A stretch of DNA of 8,368 bases, from positions 1 through 8,368 of the forward strand of contig JABGTQ010000184.1 of assembly GCA_018647025.1 (NCBI GenBank). The letters run 5' to 3'. Source of the DNA: Nitrospina sp. Its GTDB lineage: Bacteria > Nitrospinota > Nitrospinia > Nitrospinales > VA-1. Positions within the stretch are counted from its first letter, which is position 1, and each line of letters begins with the position of its first letter. The translations under genes and the position numbers were made by a program. The notes below the pieces were generated by a model. The model was not told the origin of the DNA. It saw only the letters and a program-made list of their open reading frames with translations, and ran no database searches. Positions 6,843 through 8,368 of the stretch are shown piece after piece.

Positions 6843-8368
6843 GTGCGTTTGCATTTTCTTTTTCCCATTCCATTACCTTCAGTTGTGATTGGGCTGCTTT
6901 TTTTATTAGATCATCTTGCGGTTCCGATTTGATCAATTGATTAAGTTGGGCGGTGGCTTTCGGGCGATCTTCAATCTTTTTAAGTGCATCAACTGATATA
7001 AATTCAGACCAGTTTCTGTGGGGATGATCGGGGAACAATTTAATAGCTGCATCAAATGCATCTATACTCTCAGAATATTGCCCTTGTTGGTAAAGTGTGT
7101 TCGCAAGTTTGTAATGTGCATCTCTTAAATAGTCTGGGGTTATTTTTTGAGTACGGTCAAAGGTATCTATTGTTTTTTCATAAGCGATGATGGCTTGTTC
7201 ATTTTGATTTCGACTCCCTTCCAAGGTAGCTATAAGGTAATGAATTTCTGAAGGGAATTTTGGAAACTTTTCGAGAATACTTTGATAAGTTTTTAAAGCG
7301 TCGTCATATTGTTTACGCCCACTCAATGATTGGGCTAATAGTTTCATAGCGTCACGAATTTTTTCGCTGCGTGAAAAGTTTTTTAGAAAACTACGTGCGA
7401 CGAACTCGGCTTCACTATAATTTTTTCTTTCATAATGGATTTGTCCGAGGTTAAGGAAAATTCTATCATTATGAATTTTCTTGGCGTCTAGCTGTTTTAC
7501 TTTTTCATATAACCGGACAGCCTCAGGCAACATGCCAAGAGATTGATATGCTTCTCCTACTTGTAGGAGCGTTTTTAAGCTTGTGATTTTACCAATGGAG
7601 AGGCTGGCATAATCTGTGTAAGAATAAAGAATGGGTAAAACTCCCCCTTGTTTTGCATAGCCATCTACCAGAAATATTAAAGACTGGCGAATGTATTTTG
7701 CTGCCTCACGATGGAATTTAGACTCCTCGCCCAAGGGTAATAGTTTTTTAAACTCCTGAATCGCTTTCAGATAATTTTGTTGTTTCAATAGAGCTATTCC
7801 CTTACTTAGGGTAACTTCGCTTAGAATATCAACATCCTTGGCTGTTTCCAGAATTTTTTCATATGTTTTTAATGGCTCAAAATAGGTGCCGGTGTTTAAA
7901 GTGGCATTGTTTACCGGTAGCCTGGGATAACGAACGCCAATATCAGCCATACGAATTTCTCCATATTGGGACTCTCGATTTTCGGGATCGAGTTTTGCGG
8001 ATTGATCGAAAACTGAAAGCGCTTCTATTTCTCTGCCTTGAATAAGGTAAATGTCTCCAATGCGATTAAGAACTTTATGTGCTTCTTTGTGGGTAGGATC
8101 CATATTTATAATTTGGAAATAAAGCTTTCTAGCCTTTTGGAACTCTCTTTTTTTGAAATAGATTTCTCCCATATTATTAAAGATTATGGGTGTCTTGTTT
8201 ACTATTGATGGCCATCTACGAACAGCCTCATTATATATATCTAATGCTCGAGTAAAATTTTTCTGATTGTAATATTCGTTTGCAATTTCAACAATCGCCA
8301 ATTGAGCTTTATTGGACTTTGGAGATTTTTTGAGGATCTTTTGGAATGCTTCGTAAGCCTCTTCATAC
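6838..8368 (-). CDS. TPR-repeat protein (5' end beyond window)
   Basis: I do not recognise a specific family. The frame is open to the right edge. The visible part is 509 residues, including 22 upstream of a TTG at 8301 (YEEAYEAFQKILKKSPKSNK) that continue the repeat pattern, so the true start is outside. Roughly ten tetratricopeptide repeats run through it, for example LNRIGDIYLIQGREIEALSV, LLQVGEAYQSLGMLPEAVRL, LGQIHYERKNYSEAEF and DAHYKLANTLYQQGQYSESI. They form a helical scaffold likely to bind other proteins. No catalytic motif or membrane helix is visible; a signal peptide could exist in the missing N-terminus. The C-terminus is short and charged (VMEWEKENANAL). The stop lies 49 bases before the kinase gene on the same strand, so co-transcription is possible. 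A link to flagella is only by position. Confidence 0.85.
   Translation of the reverse strand, partial: YEEAYEAFQKILKKSPKSNKAQLAIVEIANEYYNQKNFTRALDIYNEAVRRWPSIVNKTPIIFNNMGEIYFKKREFQKARKLYFQIINMDPTHKEAHKVLNRIGDIYLIQGREIEALSVFDQSAKLDPENRESQYGEIRMADIGVRYPRLPVNNATLNTGTYFEPLKTYEKILETAKDVDILSEVTLSKGIALLKQQNYLKAIQEFKKLLPLGEESKFHREAAKYIRQSLIFLVDGYAKQGGVLPILYSYTDYASLSIGKITSLKTLLQVGEAYQSLGMLPEAVRLYEKVKQLDAKKIHNDRIFLNLGQIHYERKNYSEAEFVARSFLKNFSRSEKIRDAMKLLAQSLSGRKQYDDALKTYQSILEKFPKFPSEIHYLIATLEGSRNQNEQAIIAYEKTIDTFDRTQKITPDYLRDAHYKLANTLYQQGQYSESIDAFDAAIKLFPDHPHRNWSEFISVDALKKIEDRPKATAQLNQLIKSEPQDDLIKKAAQSQLKVMEWEKENANAL

Noticed and set aside
1..8368. Novel defence system, mobile element, CRISPR array, tRNA or rRNA
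   Set aside because: Coding sequence fills nearly the whole window with recognisable flagellar and regulatory proteins plus one TPR protein. I saw no transposase, regularly spaced direct repeats, attachment site or RNA gene.

Overview
The window is an AT-rich stretch of a flagellated Gram-negative bacterium, and every real gene in it is on the minus strand. In reading order (high to low coordinates) it holds: the tail of a long tetratricopeptide-repeat (TPR) protein cut by the right edge; a soluble PAS-containing NtrB-type histidine kinase; a sigma-54-activating NtrC-family response regulator; a 263-base regulatory gap; then flgC, fliF, fliG and fliH, the last cut by the left edge. A soluble kinase plus sigma-54 regulator controlling flagellar genes is typical of Proteobacteria and related lineages (FlgS/FlgR, FleS/FleR, FlrB/FlrC). 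The proteins look like a delta-proteobacterial or neighbouring phylum (for example Nitrospinota or SAR324), but I cannot fix the taxon from this sequence.

The two-component pair (about 4190-6788) overlaps at its junction and probably forms one transcription unit. It may start from a weak sigma-70-like promoter just after the TPR gene. The gap between the regulator and flgC contains a near-consensus sigma-54 promoter (4001-4016) with exact -24/-12 spacing. About 145 bases further upstream lies a short perfect dyad, a plausible enhancer site for the regulator. The simplest reading is that the regulator drives the adjacent flgC-fliF-fliG-fliH operon.

The structural genes encode a proximal-rod protein (FlgC), the MS ring (FliF), the rotor/switch protein that sits on it (FliG) and the negative regulator of the export ATPase (FliH). 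They are tightly packed: 31- and 33-base gaps, then a 14-base overlap. The gene order resembles the common flgB-flgC-fliE-fliF-fliG-fliH-fliI cluster, but flgB and fliE are missing from their usual places and no gap is large enough to hold them.

I see no RNA gene, mobile element, CRISPR array or convincing intrinsic terminator. There is no sign of a wholly new system. The points worth checking are the sigma-54 control region beside its likely activator, the displaced flgB and fliE, and the large TPR protein joined to the flagellar regulators.
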